Assembly (NCBI RefSeq): GCF_024753255.1
Contig: NZ_JANUHA010000001.1
Coordinates: forward strand, 310,001 to 374,000
Origin: Massilia agri
Lineage (GTDB): Bacteria > Pseudomonadota > Gammaproteobacteria > Burkholderiales > Burkholderiaceae_D
Reading direction: 5' to 3'
Length of the DNA: 64,000 nucleotides
Shown: piece after piece, positions 28,909 to 37,521 of the stretch
Layout of the letters: each line of letters starts with the position of its first letter
How positions within the stretch are numbered: position 1 is the stretch's first letter
Made by a program: the position numbers and the translations under genes
The notes under the pieces: generated by a model
What the model was told of the DNA's origin: nothing
What the model saw: only the letters and a program-made list of their open reading frames with translations
Database searches by the model: none

Positions 28909-29410
28909 GCCCATGCACATCAATCCAGAACGCAGCTCCCGTCCCGACTACCCCCTGCTGGTGCGCCAGGTCGAGAGCGTCCTCGAAGGCGAACGCAGCT
29001 TGACCGCGAACGCCGCGCAGTTTTCCGCCCTCGTCTACGACACCCTGGCCGACCTGAACTGGGCGGGTTTCTATTTCACCGTCCCGGCCCGCAAGGGTGA
29101 AGGACAAGACCTGCTGGTCGGCCCCTTCCAGGGCAAACCCGCCTGCGCCCGCATCCCCTTCGGCCGCGGCGTCTGCGGCACCGTCGCCGTGGAGCGCAAG
29201 ACCATCGTCGTGCCGGACGTGCACGCCTTCCCCGGCCACATCGCCTGCGATTCGGCGTCAAGCTCGGAGATCGTGATCCCGGTGATCAAGGACGGCGAAC
29301 TGCTGGGCGTGTTCGATATCGACAGCCCCGTCCCGGACCGCTTCTCGGAAGAAGACCGGGCCGGCCTGGAAGAAATGCTTGCCGCCTTCATCGACGGCAC
29401 CGATTTTTAA
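28907..29410 (+). CDS. Free methionine-(R)-sulfoxide reductase (GAF domain)
   Basis: Reduces free methionine-R-sulfoxide using a Cys pair in a GAF fold. 167 residues. The three conserved Cys contexts are visible: KPACARIPFGRGVCGTV (two Cys) and HIACDSASSSEIVIPV. The ending DIDSPVPDRFSEEDRAGLE is typical. The ATG at 28907 and another two codons later (28913) are both possible; neither has a strong ribosome site. It lies 51 bp after hexR and 21 bp before tal. A link between redox repair and NADPH-producing genes is plausible. Confidence 0.9.
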   Translation: MPMHINPERSSRPDYPLLVRQVESVLEGERSLTANAAQFSALVYDTLADLNWAGFYFTVPARKGEGQDLLVGPFQGKPACARIPFGRGVCGTVAVERKTIVVPDVHAFPGHIACDSASSSEIVIPVIKDGELLGVFDIDSPVPDRFSEEDRAGLEEMLAAFIDGTDF

Positions 29411-29431
29411 TCTGTAACCCACCTTCCCGCC

Positions 29432-30373
29432 ATGAACCAACTCGAACAGCTCAAGCAGTACACCACCGTGGTCGCCGACACCGGCGACTTCCAGTCGATC
29501 AAGGCCTATGCGCCGCAGGATGCGACCACCAATCCTTCGCTGATCCTCAAAGCCGTGCAGAAGCCGGAATACCGTCCGCTGCTGGAAAAGGCCATCGCCG
29601 ACGCGCCGCACGCGAGCACCGAGGAAATCGTCGACAACCTCCTGATCGCCTTCGGCGTCGAGATCCTGAAGTACGTGCCGGGCCGTGTCTCGACCGAGAT
29701 CGATGCCGCCCTGTCCTTTGACACCGAAGCCACCGTCGCCAAGGGCCGCGAACTGATCGCCCTGTACGAAAAGAACGGCGTGGCGCGCGAGCGCGTGCTG
29801 ATCAAGATCGCCTCGACCTGGGAAGGCATCCGCGCCGCCGAGATCCTGGAGAAGGAAGGCATCCACTGCAACCTGACCCTGCTGTTCTCGCTGTGCCAGG
29901 CGATCGCCTGCGCCGAAGCGGGCGTCAAGCTGATCTCGCCTTTTGTGGGCCGCATCTATGACTGGTACAAGAAATCGACCGGCACCGACTACCAGGGCGC
30001 GGAAGACCCGGGCGTGCAGTCGGTCAAGCGCATCTACCAGTACTACCGCAAGTTCGGCTACGACACCGAAGTGATGGGCGCGAGCTTCCGTAACACCTCG
30101 CAGATCCTGGAACTGGCGGGCTGCGACCTGCTCACCATCTCGCCGGACCTGCTGCAGAAGCTGGCCGACTCGGATGCGCCGGTCGAGCGCAAGCTGGTGG
30201 CGGACGCGAATGCGGCGATTGTTGATATCGAGAAGATCGCCGTCGACGAGAAGACCTTCCGCTTCATGCTGAACGAAGACGCGATGGGGACCGAGAAGCT
30301 GTCCGAGGGTATTCGCGCCTTCGTGGCGGATTCGATCAAGCTGAAGAAGATGATCGAAGAGCTGAAGAAGTAA
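29432..30373 (+). CDS. tal: Transaldolase
   Basis: Transfers dihydroxyacetone units between sugar phosphates in the non-oxidative pentose phosphate pathway. 313 residues, like E. coli TalB (317). Motifs: [12 protein letters not shown] at the start, the Schiff-base Lys in [16 protein letters not shown], and the [14 protein letters not shown] signature. It follows the sulfoxide reductase by 21 bp and ends with a strong terminator, closing the carbon-metabolism block. Confidence 0.96.
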   Translation: MNQLEQLKQYTTVVADTGDFQSIKAYAPQDATTNPSLILKAVQKPEYRPLLEKAIADAPHASTEEIVDNLLIAFGVEILKYVPGRVSTEIDAALSFDTEATVAKGRELIALYEKNGVARERVLIKIASTWEGIRAAEILEKEGIHCNLTLLFSLCQAIACAEAGVKLISPFVGRIYDWYKKSTGTDYQGAEDPGVQSVKRIYQYYRKFGYDTEVMGASFRNTSQILELAGCDLLTISPDLLQKLADSDAPVERKLVADANAAIVDIEKIAVDEKTFRFMLNEDAMGTEKLSEGIRAFVADSIKLKKMIEELKK

Positions 30374-30378
30374 AAAAG

Positions 30379-30404
30379 AAAACCCGCCAAATGGCGGGTT
30401 TTTT
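30379..30404 (+). terminator. Intrinsic terminator after tal
   Basis: AACCCGCCA-AA-TGGCGGGTT followed by a T run, starting five bases after the tal stop. The A run on the left side makes it usable from the other strand as well. Confidence 0.85.
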
Positions 30405-30553
30405 GTAGGGGTGGCCCAGTCCAGTGGACTGGGCCACGCTATGCCGACCGCGCGTTCAGCTCCCGGACGCGTAGTAGCAAAGCATACCGGAGTCGAACGC
30501 GCGGTCGTTCGTAATTTCGGACATTGCCCGAAATTACCCCGACCACCCTACGA
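30405..30553. repeat. Intergenic palindromic element B
   Basis: Same family as the elements at 26294 and 47638. Ends GTAGGGG / CCCTACGAG. It has a perfect hairpin with 13-bp arms (30411-30423, 30425-30437) in the same place as in element A but with different, still complementary bases. GCCGACCGCGCGTTCA and GAACGCGCGGTCG form an inner pair. An added hairpin GTAATTTCGG / CCGAAATTAC (30511-30520, 30528-30537) is absent from A. The right end supplies the TAG stop of the convergent TetR gene. Confidence 0.8.
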
Positions 30554-31168
30554 GACCCTAAGGCCAGCCAGGTAGGTATCGATCACCGTTCCACCCAGCT
30601 CCTGCAAATTGAACATGGTCGGCTCGAAGATCCAGTTGCGGATCAGCCCATCGACCATGATCCAGCCGCCCTGCGCGGCCTCGCGGGTGCTTACCCCGGG
30701 CCGCAACATCCCCTTCTCCTGCGCCAGTTTCAGGTGCCCTTCCATCCGGTCCTGCCACAGCCCGATCGATTCGCGCCGGCGCGCGCGCACCGAATCCACC
30801 TCGTCGATGAACTCGGTCTTCAGGGTCGCGATCTCGAACACGCGGCGCGCCTTCTCGTCTTCGACCACGATGCGCAACACGGTCATCATGTCGTCGCGCA
30901 GGCATTGCAGCGGGTCTTTCACGTCGCGCTGGTTGTCGAGGACCTGCATCGCCTCGTCCATCGGCATCTTGGCGCGGTCGAACATGGCGTTGAAGAGCGC
31001 GCCCTTGTCCAGGAAATGCCAATAGATTGCGCCGCGCGTCACGCCCGCAGCGCTTGCAATATGCTGTAAAGTCGTTCTTGAAACTCCTTGTTGCGCGAAC
31101 AATTTTTCAGCTGCATCAAGGATGCTGTCGCGGGTGACCGCGGCTTCCGCTTTCGTCTTACGTGCCAT
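30548..31168 (-). CDS. TetR/AcrR-family repressor of the efflux operon
   Basis: 206 residues. The N-terminal helix-turn-helix is typical (RDSILDAAEKLFAQQGVSRTT, then GVTRGAIYWHF, about residues 12-55), followed by an all-helical ligand domain like AcrR. It is divergent from the AcrA-type gene with 155 bp between starts, the usual arrangement for a local repressor. The ATG at 31168 has a GGGAGGGC ribosome site; upstream in-frame sequence is not family-like. Its TAG stop lies in the end of repeat element B. Confidence 0.9.
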   Translation of the reverse strand: MARKTKAEAAVTRDSILDAAEKLFAQQGVSRTTLQHIASAAGVTRGAIYWHFLDKGALFNAMFDRAKMPMDEAMQVLDNQRDVKDPLQCLRDDMMTVLRIVVEDEKARRVFEIATLKTEFIDEVDSVRARRRESIGLWQDRMEGHLKLAQEKGMLRPGVSTREAAQGGWIMVDGLIRNWIFEPTMFNLQELGGTVIDTYLAGLRVS

Positions 31169-31210
31169 TTTTTTGTTGCCCTCCCATTTGAAGGGGTGCT
31201 CCAGCAATAA

Positions 31211-31234
31211 ACATACAGCCGTGATAGTATATAA
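31211..31234. promoter_or_regulatory. Possible operator/promoter between tetR-type and efflux genes
   Basis: ACATAC (about 31211-31216) and GTATAT (about 31227-31232) form an imperfect inverted repeat in an AT-rich stretch that also holds -10-like TATATAAA. Position fits an AcrR-type operator, but the symmetry is weak. Confidence 0.3.
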
Positions 31235-31323
31235 AACTGTCCCCAATTGCCAGTGACGATTCGTAAGCGGTCGAAGTGTCTGCCTGCGGTAGTCGAATTA
31301 ATAACGAGAAGGAAGCATACGTA

Positions 31324-32637
31324 ATGCGCTCAGACCACTCCTCCATTTCCCTGACCCGGATCGCAGCAGCCACGCTCGTGGCTGTGACCCTGCTCTCGGC
31401 CTGCGGCAAGAAAGACGCTCCGGCCGCTGGCGGCCCCGGCGGCGGCATGCCGGCGCCGGAAGTCGGCGTCATCACCACCCGATTCGAACCGGTCGCGCTG
31501 CAGACCGAACTGCCGGCCCGCGCCGAGCCGGTCCGCACCTCGCAGGTGCGCGCGCGAGTCGACGGCGTCGTCCTGAAGCGCCTGTTCACCGAAGGCAGCG
31601 AAGTCAAGCAGGGCCAGTCCCTGTTCCAGATCGACCCGGCGCCTTACCAGGCCCAGCTGGCCGCCGCCCAGGCCGACCTCGGCCGCGCCCAGGCCACACT
31701 GACCCAGGCCGCCGCCCAGGCCAACCGCTACAAGCCGCTGGTGGAAGCGAACGCCATCAGCCAGCAGGAATACACCAACGCCGTCGCCGCCCAGAAGCAG
31801 GCCGAAGCCGCCGTGGCCGCCGCCAAGGCGCAGGTGCGCATCGCCCAGATCAACCAGGGCTATGCCAATGTCTACGCCCCGATCTCGGGCCGCATCGGCC
31901 GCGCCCTGGTGACCGAAGGCGCGATCGTCTCGGCGGCCCAGGCGACCGAACTGGCGCTGATCCAGCAGACCAACCCGATGTACCTGAACATCACCCAGTC
32001 GGCTTCCGAACTGCAGCGCCTGCGCAAGCAGGCCGGCCAGAACGGCGGCAACGCCAAGGACGTGCCGGTCACCGTGATCCTGGACGACGGCACCGAACTG
32101 GGCGCACGCGGCAAGCTGCTGTTCTCGGACGTCACCGTCGACCCGAGCACCGGCCAGGTCACCCTGCGCGCCACCGTGCCGAACCCGGACAACTCCCTGC
32201 TGCCGGGTCAGTACGTGCGCGTGCGCATCGCCCAGGCCCAGATCCCGAACGGCATCGTCGTGCCGCAGCAGGCCGTGACCCGCGGCGGCCCGCAGGGCGA
32301 TACGCTGATGGTCGTCGGCGCCGACAACAAGCCGGCCCAGCGCACCGTCAAGATCGCATCGCAACAGGGCGCGAGCTGGGTCGTCACCGAAGGCCTGAAG
32401 GAAGGCGAACGCGTGATGGTCGACGGCTTCCAGAAGCTGCAGATGCTGCCGCCGGGTACCCCGGTCAAGGCAGTGCCATGGCAGGCATCGGCGCAGGCTG
32501 CGCCAGGCGCCGCCCCGGCGCCGGCCACCGCGAACGCCGGCGCAGCCGCCGCCAACAATGCGCGCCAGCTTCCGGCTTCGGCCCCGTCGGGTTCCACCGC
32601 CGGCGCCGCGCCGGCCGCTGCCTCGACTGGCAAGTAA
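31324..32637 (+). CDS. RND efflux periplasmic adaptor lipoprotein (AcrA/MexA type)
   Basis: 437-residue membrane-fusion protein joining the RND pump to the outer-membrane channel. The signal peptide ends in the lipobox LLSAC, so it is a lipoprotein. Lipoyl half-motifs (VRARVDGVVLKRLFTEGSEVKQGQ), an alpha-hairpin, and the NVYAPISGRIGRALVTEGA segment follow. The last 55 residues are an unusual Ala/Pro/Ser-rich tail that may be disordered. The ATG at 31324 has AAGGAA upstream; a frame open 16 codons earlier lacks a ribosome site. It is first in the operon adaptor-pump-channel. Confidence 0.93.
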   Translation: MRSDHSSISLTRIAAATLVAVTLLSACGKKDAPAAGGPGGGMPAPEVGVITTRFEPVALQTELPARAEPVRTSQVRARVDGVVLKRLFTEGSEVKQGQSLFQIDPAPYQAQLAAAQADLGRAQATLTQAAAQANRYKPLVEANAISQQEYTNAVAAQKQAEAAVAAAKAQVRIAQINQGYANVYAPISGRIGRALVTEGAIVSAAQATELALIQQTNPMYLNITQSASELQRLRKQAGQNGGNAKDVPVTVILDDGTELGARGKLLFSDVTVDPSTGQVTLRATVPNPDNSLLPGQYVRVRIAQAQIPNGIVVPQQAVTRGGPQGDTLMVVGADNKPAQRTVKIASQQGASWVVTEGLKEGERVMVDGFQKLQMLPPGTPVKAVPWQASAQAAPGAAPAPATANAGAAAANNARQLPASAPSGSTAGAAPAAASTGK

Positions 32638-32664
32638 TCCGCCGGAACAGAACAGGACATATTC

Positions 32665-35600
32665 ATGGCACGTTTTTTTATTGACCGCCCCATTTTTGCG
32701 TGGGTGATCGCGCTGTTCATCATGGTGATCGGCGGTGTGTCGATCACCCAGCTGCCGATCGCCCAGTATCCGAACGTGGCTCCGCCATCGATCGTGATCA
32801 ATGCCGCCTATCCTGGCGCATCGGCGCAAACCCTGGAAGACTCGGTCATCTCCGTCATCGAACGCGAGATGAACGGCTCGCCGGGCCTCGTCTACATGGA
32901 ATCGAGCAGCACCGCCAACGGCAGCGGCTCGATCACCCTGACCTTTGAAACCGGCACCAATCCGGAGCTCGCCCAGGTGGACGTCCAGAACCGCCTGTCG
33001 CGCGCGGCGCCGCGCCTGCCGGCGGCCGTGAACCAACAGGGCGTGCGCGTCGACAAGGTGCGTGCGAACTTCCTGCTGTTCACCATCATCTCCTCGGACG
33101 ATCCGGCCTGGGATCCGATCAGGCTGGGTGACTACGCCTCGCGCACCATCCTGCCCGAAATCCAGCGTATCAAGGGCGTCGGTACCGCGCAGCTGTTCGG
33201 TACCGAGCGCGCGATGCGCGTCTGGATCGACCCTGCCAAGCTGGTGGGCTTCCGTCTGTCGCCGGCCGACGTGAACAACGCGATCCGCAGCCAGAACGCC
33301 CAGGTGGCGTCCGGCACCATCGGCGACCTGCCGCTGGCCCAAGGCCAGGAGATCACCGCGACCGTGGTGGTGACCGGCCAGCTCTCGACCGTCGAACAGT
33401 TCGGCAACATCGTGCTGCGCGCCAACCCGGACGGCTCTACCGTGCGCCTGAAGGACGTGGCCCGCCTCGAGATCGGCGGCCAGGCGTATTCGACTTCGGC
33501 GCGCCTGAACGGCAAGCCGTCCACCGGTATCGGCGTGCAGCTGGCGCCGACCGGCAACGCACTCGAGACCGCGCGCCTGGTGCGGGAACGCGTGGACGAA
33601 CTGGCGAAGTTCTTCCCGGCCGGGATGAAGGCCACCGTGCCGTTCGACAGTACGAAGTTCATCGACATCTCGATCGAGCAGGTGCTGCATACCCTGGTCG
33701 AGGCGCTGGTGCTGGTGTTCCTCGTGATGTACCTGTTCCTGCAGAACTTCCGCTACACCATCATCCCGACCATCGTCGTGCCGGTCGCCCTGCTCGGGTC
33801 GCTGGGCACCCTGCTGGCGCTGGGCTACTCGATCAACGTGCTGACCATGTTCGGCATGGTGCTGGTGATCGGTATCGTGGTCGACGACGCCATCGTGGTG
33901 GTCGAGAACGTCGAGCGCATCATGTCCGAAGAGGGGCTGCCGCCGTTAGAGGCGACCCGCAAGGCAATGGGCCAGATCTCGGGCGCCATCGTCGGTGTGA
34001 CCGTGGTCCTGATGTCGGTGTTCGTGCCGCTGGCTTTCTTCGCCGGCGCCGTGGGTAACATCTACCGCCAGTTCGCGGTCGTCATGGTGTCCTCGATCGC
34101 CTTCTCGGCCTTCCTGGCGCTGTCGCTCACCCCCGCCCTGTGCGCCCACCTGCTGAAACCCGTGGAAGCGGGTCACCACCACGAGAAGCGCGGCTTCTTC
34201 GGCTGGTTCAACCGCAAGTTCGCGGCGACCGCGAAGGGATACGAAGGCTGGGTCGGCAAGCTGATTCGCGGCTCGGGCCGCGCGCTGGTGGCCTTCGTGC
34301 TGGTCTGCGGCCTGGTGACGCTGTTCTTCACCCGCATGCCGAGTTCCTTCCTGCCGAACGAAGACCAGGGCTACGTGATCGCCAACATCCAGCTGCCGCC
34401 TGGCGCGACGCTGGAACGCACCAACGAAGTAATGCGCACCGCCGAAGCCTTCATCATGAAGCAGCCGGAAGTGGCGAACATGGTCAGCGTGCTGGGCTTC
34501 TCGTTCTCGGGCGCGGGCCAGAACATGGCGCTGGCCTTCATCCCGTTGAAGGACTGGGACGAGCGCAAGGGCGAGGGTTCGAGCGCCCAGGCCCTGGCCG
34601 GCCGCATCATCGGCGGCCTGTCGGGCGTGCGCGACGCCTTCATCTTCGCGCTGTCGCCGCCGCCGATCCCCGAACTGGGCCGCGGCACCGGCTTCAGCTT
34701 CCGCCTGCAGGACCGCGGCGGAAACGGCCACGACGCCCTGCTGGCAGCCCGCAACCAGCTGCTCGGCATGGCCGCGCAGAGCCAGATCCTCACCGGCGTG
34801 CGTCCGGAAGGCCTGGAAGACGCGCCGCAAGTCATGCTCGATATCGACCGCGACAAGGCACAGGCCCTGGGTGTCACTTTTGACGCGATCAACACCGCGA
34901 TCTCGACTTCGCTGGGCTCGTCCTACGTGAACGACTTCCCGAACGCCGGCCGCCTGCAGCGCGTGGTGGTGCAGGCCGAGGCGAGCGCCCGCATGCAGCC
35001 GGACGACCTGCTGCGCCTGAATGCGCTCAATGTGCAGGGCCAGCCGGTCCCGCTGTCTTCCTTCGCGACGACGCGCTGGGTGACCGGTCCGATGCAGACG
35101 CTGCGCTACAACGGTTATCCGGCGATGAGCATCTCGGGCGACGCCAAACCGGGCTATTCGACCGGTGACGCGCTGGCAGAAATGGAGCGTCTGGCAGGCC
35201 AGCTGCCGCCGGGTTTCGCCTTCGAGTGGACCGGCCAGTCGCGCGAAGAACAGCTCTCGGGCGGCACCATGGGCATCCTGATGGCCTTCTCGCTGCTGGC
35301 GATCTTCCTGGCCCTGGCGGCGCTGTATGAAAGCTGGTCGATCCCGGTGTCCGTGCTGCTGGTGGTGCCATTCGGTATCCTGGGCGCCGTGCTGGCGGCC
35401 ATGATGCGTGGCTACCCGAACGACGTGTACTTCAAGATCGGCCTGGTGACCATCATCGGCCTGGCGGCGAAGAACGCGGTGCTGATCATCGAGTTCGCGA
35501 AAGACCTGCAGGCGCAGGGCAAGTCGCCGGCGGAAGCGGCGATCGAGGCGGCGCACCTGCGCTTCCGCCCGATCATCATGACCTCGCTGGCCTTCATCCT

Positions 35601-35826
35601 CGGCGTGCTGCCGCTGGTGATCGCAGGCGGCGCCGGCTCGGCATCGCAGCGCGCGATCGGTACCGGCGTGATGGGCGGTATGATTACGGCTTCCACGCTG
35701 GGCGTGCTGTTCGTGCCGCTGTTCTTCGTCGTCGTGCGCAAGATCTTCAAGGGCAGCAAGCGCCAGCAGGAGAAGTACGCGCACCACGCGGAACAAGCCC
35801 AGGCCGTCGAAGGAAAACAACCATGA
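32665..35826 (+). CDS. RND multidrug efflux pump, HAE1 family (AcrB/MexB type)
   Basis: 1053-residue proton-driven inner-membrane pump. It has the family start MARFFIDRPIFAWVIALFI, the GVGTAQLFGTERAMRVWIDP region of the porter domain, the central transmembrane segment with VVDDAIVVVENVERIM (Asp pair for proton transfer), a second half starting near LIRGSGRALVAFVL, and the C-terminal GLAAKNAVLIIEFAKD with the conserved Lys. Length matches AcrB (1049). It starts 27 bp after the adaptor and overlaps the channel gene by four bases. Confidence 0.96.
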   Translation: MARFFIDRPIFAWVIALFIMVIGGVSITQLPIAQYPNVAPPSIVINAAYPGASAQTLEDSVISVIEREMNGSPGLVYMESSSTANGSGSITLTFETGTNPELAQVDVQNRLSRAAPRLPAAVNQQGVRVDKVRANFLLFTIISSDDPAWDPIRLGDYASRTILPEIQRIKGVGTAQLFGTERAMRVWIDPAKLVGFRLSPADVNNAIRSQNAQVASGTIGDLPLAQGQEITATVVVTGQLSTVEQFGNIVLRANPDGSTVRLKDVARLEIGGQAYSTSARLNGKPSTGIGVQLAPTGNALETARLVRERVDELAKFFPAGMKATVPFDSTKFIDISIEQVLHTLVEALVLVFLVMYLFLQNFRYTIIPTIVVPVALLGSLGTLLALGYSINVLTMFGMVLVIGIVVDDAIVVVENVERIMSEEGLPPLEATRKAMGQISGAIVGVTVVLMSVFVPLAFFAGAVGNIYRQFAVVMVSSIAFSAFLALSLTPALCAHLLKPVEAGHHHEKRGFFGWFNRKFAATAKGYEGWVGKLIRGSGRALVAFVLVCGLVTLFFTRMPSSFLPNEDQGYVIANIQLPPGATLERTNEVMRTAEAFIMKQPEVANMVSVLGFSFSGAGQNMALAFIPLKDWDERKGEGSSAQALAGRIIGGLSGVRDAFIFALSPPPIPELGRGTGFSFRLQDRGGNGHDALLAARNQLLGMAAQSQILTGVRPEGLEDAPQVMLDIDRDKAQALGVTFDAINTAISTSLGSSYVNDFPNAGRLQRVVVQAEASARMQPDDLLRLNALNVQGQPVPLSSFATTRWVTGPMQTLRYNGYPAMSISGDAKPGYSTGDALAEMERLAGQLPPGFAFEWTGQSREEQLSGGTMGILMAFSLLAIFLALAALYESWSIPVSVLLVVPFGILGAVLAAMMRGYPNDVYFKIGLVTIIGLAAKNAVLIIEFAKDLQAQGKSPAEAAIEAAHLRFRPIIMTSLAFILGVLPLVIAGGAGSASQRAIGTGVMGGMITASTLGVLFVPLFFVVVRKIFKGSKRQQEKYAHHAEQAQAVEGKQP

Positions 35827-37250
35827 TCGATACGATGAAAAAACTGACCCCCTTGGTCCTGGCCATGAGCCTGGCCGGCTGCATGTCGCTGGCGCCGAAG
35901 TACGAGCGTCCGCAAGCGCCGGTGGCCCAGGCCTTCCCGGAACTGCCGAAGCCGGCCAATGCCCCGGCCGCCCAACTGGCGAACGAGGCGCCGGTGAACC
36001 TGGCCTGGCAGCGCTTCTTCCCGGACGCGCGCCTGCGCGGCCTGATCGAGCAGTCCTTGAGCAATAATCGCGACCTGCGCGTGGCCATCGCCAACATCGA
36101 GCAGGCCCGTTCGCAGTTCCGCATCCAGCGCGCCGACCGCCTGCCTTCGGTGGGCTTCGGCATCAGCGGCCAGCGCCAGACCACCGGCGAAGACCAGCCG
36201 ATCGAGAGCCTCTACCAGTCCGGCCTGTCGGTGTCGGCCTTCGAGCTCGACCTGTTCGGCCGCGTGAAGAACCTGTCGGACGCGGCCCTGGCCCAGTACC
36301 TGGCGACCGAGGAAGCCCGCAAGGCGACCCAGATCAGCCTGGTCGCGTCGGTGGCCAACGCCTACCTGCAGCTGCTGGCGGACGAGGAACTGCTGCGCAT
36401 TACCCAGCAGACCCTGGAGACCCGCCAGGAATCGCTGCGCCTGACGCAGCTGCGCTTCGACAACGGCGTGTCCTCGCGTTTCGAACTGCAGCAGGCCCGC
36501 TCGCTGGTGGAAACCGCGCTGGCCACGCTGGCCGCGACCCAGCGCCAGCGCGCCCAGGACGTCAACCTCCTGACCCTGCTGGTCGGGGGACCGGTGGGCG
36601 ACAGCCCGGCCGGCGCCACCCTGGCCCAGACCGAGCTGCCCGACCTGCCGGCCGGCCTGCCCTCGGATCTGCTGGCCAACCGTCCGGACATCCGTTCGGC
36701 CGAACAGCAGCTGATCGCGGCCAACGCCAACATCGGCGCGGCGCGCGCGAACTTCTTCCCGCGCATCACGCTGACGGGGTCGGTGGGCAGCGCCAGCACC
36801 GAGCTGTCCGGCCTGTTCAAGTCCGGCTCCTACGGCTGGACCTTCGCGCCGCAGGCGGTGCTGCCGATCTTCGACTACGGCCGCAACAGCGCCGTGCTGG
36901 GCAGCGCTCGCGCACAGCGCGACATCGCGGTGGCGCAGTACGAGCGCTCGATCCAGCAAGCCTTCCGCGAAGTGGCGGATGCGCTGGCCGGCCAGTCGAC
37001 CTTCAGCGAGCAGCTGCGCGCCCAGCGCGCCGTGGCCGAGGCCGAAGCCGACCGCTTCAACCTGGCCGACCTGCGCTACAAGAACGGCGCAGCCAGCTAC
37101 CTCGACCTGCTGGACGCCCAGCGTTCGCTATTCCAGGCACAGCAGCAGGCGGTGCAGGCCAACCTGCAGCGCCTGCAGAACCAGGTCACGCTCTACCGCG
37201 TGCTGGGCGGCGGCTGGAGCGAGCCGGCGCAGCCGGTGGCGGCACGCTGA
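35823..37250 (+). CDS. Outer-membrane efflux channel lipoprotein (OprM/NodT family)
   Basis: 475 residues, the TolC-like exit duct of the pump. The signal peptide ends in LAGC (Cys about residue 20), giving a lipid anchor as in OprM. Typical segments: APKYERP after the anchor, WQRFFPDARLRGLIEQSL, two TolC-type repeats, LPSDLLANRPDIRSAEQQL, and the final LLDAQRSLFQAQQQ helix. It overlaps the pump gene by ATGA and ends before a terminator. Confidence 0.95.
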   Translation: MIDTMKKLTPLVLAMSLAGCMSLAPKYERPQAPVAQAFPELPKPANAPAAQLANEAPVNLAWQRFFPDARLRGLIEQSLSNNRDLRVAIANIEQARSQFRIQRADRLPSVGFGISGQRQTTGEDQPIESLYQSGLSVSAFELDLFGRVKNLSDAALAQYLATEEARKATQISLVASVANAYLQLLADEELLRITQQTLETRQESLRLTQLRFDNGVSSRFELQQARSLVETALATLAATQRQRAQDVNLLTLLVGGPVGDSPAGATLAQTELPDLPAGLPSDLLANRPDIRSAEQQLIAANANIGAARANFFPRITLTGSVGSASTELSGLFKSGSYGWTFAPQAVLPIFDYGRNSAVLGSARAQRDIAVAQYERSIQQAFREVADALAGQSTFSEQLRAQRAVAEAEADRFNLADLRYKNGAASYLDLLDAQRSLFQAQQQAVQANLQRLQNQVTLYRVLGGGWSEPAQPVAAR

Positions 37251-37268
37251 GCGTCATCACCTGAATCG

Positions 37269-37298
37269 AACCGGGCCCTCTGTGGCCCGGTTTTTTTT
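37269..37298 (+). terminator. Intrinsic terminator after the efflux operon (copy 1)
   Basis: AACCGGGCC-CTCTGT-GGCCCGGTT followed by eight T. With its flank (GAATCG before the stem) it is almost identical to the terminator at 37493-37521. Confidence 0.85.
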
Positions 37299-37330
37299 CG
37301 CCCGCCGCTTCAGTACCAAGCCCACAACCT

Positions 37331-37486
37331 CGGTGTCAGGTCTGACATTCAGACACGAGCTGAACCATCAAGGCGTCAGACGCTCAGTCCTTTCCAGCTG
37401 AGCCTGTGTCCGAATGTCAGACCTGACACCGGTTGGTGTTCCAGCTGAGCCTGTGTCCGAATGTCAGACCTGACACCGCTTGGTGT
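37331..37486. repeat. 47-bp tandem repeat with an inverted copy
   Basis: A unit beginning CCAGCTGAGCCTGTGTCC and containing ATGTCAGACCTGACACC occurs at 37394-37440 and directly again at 37441-37486. A shorter, imperfect inverted copy (CGGTGTCAGGTCTGACATTC ...) is at 37331-37364. The core TGTCAGACCTGACA is a palindrome in itself. The array sits between two copies of the same terminator. Confidence 0.85.
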
Positions 37487-37492
37487 GAATCG

Positions 37493-37521
37493 AACCGGGC
37501 CCTGTGTGGCCCGGTTTTTTT
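37493..37521. terminator. Intrinsic terminator, copy 2, at the end of the OYE gene
   Basis: AACCGGGCC-CTGTGT-GGCCCGGTT followed by seven T on the plus strand. It differs from copy 1 by one loop base. On the minus strand the stem follows an A run that contains the OYE-gene stop codon, so its main use as a T-run terminator is for rightward transcripts. Confidence 0.75.

Noticed and set aside
31330..33690. 786-codon open frame antisense to the efflux operon
   Set aside because: It spans two real genes (adaptor and pump) on the other strand and has the low-complexity composition of a codon-position shadow.
33946..35820. 624-codon open frame antisense to the RND pump
   Set aside because: Shadow of the pump gene; no domain, no ribosome site, composition dominated by Arg, His and Gln.
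37261..37300. tRNA T-arm-like GGTTCGATTC on the minus strand of the duplicated terminators
   Set aside because: No acceptor, D or anticodon arm can be folded around it; the stem plus T run is explained by a terminator.
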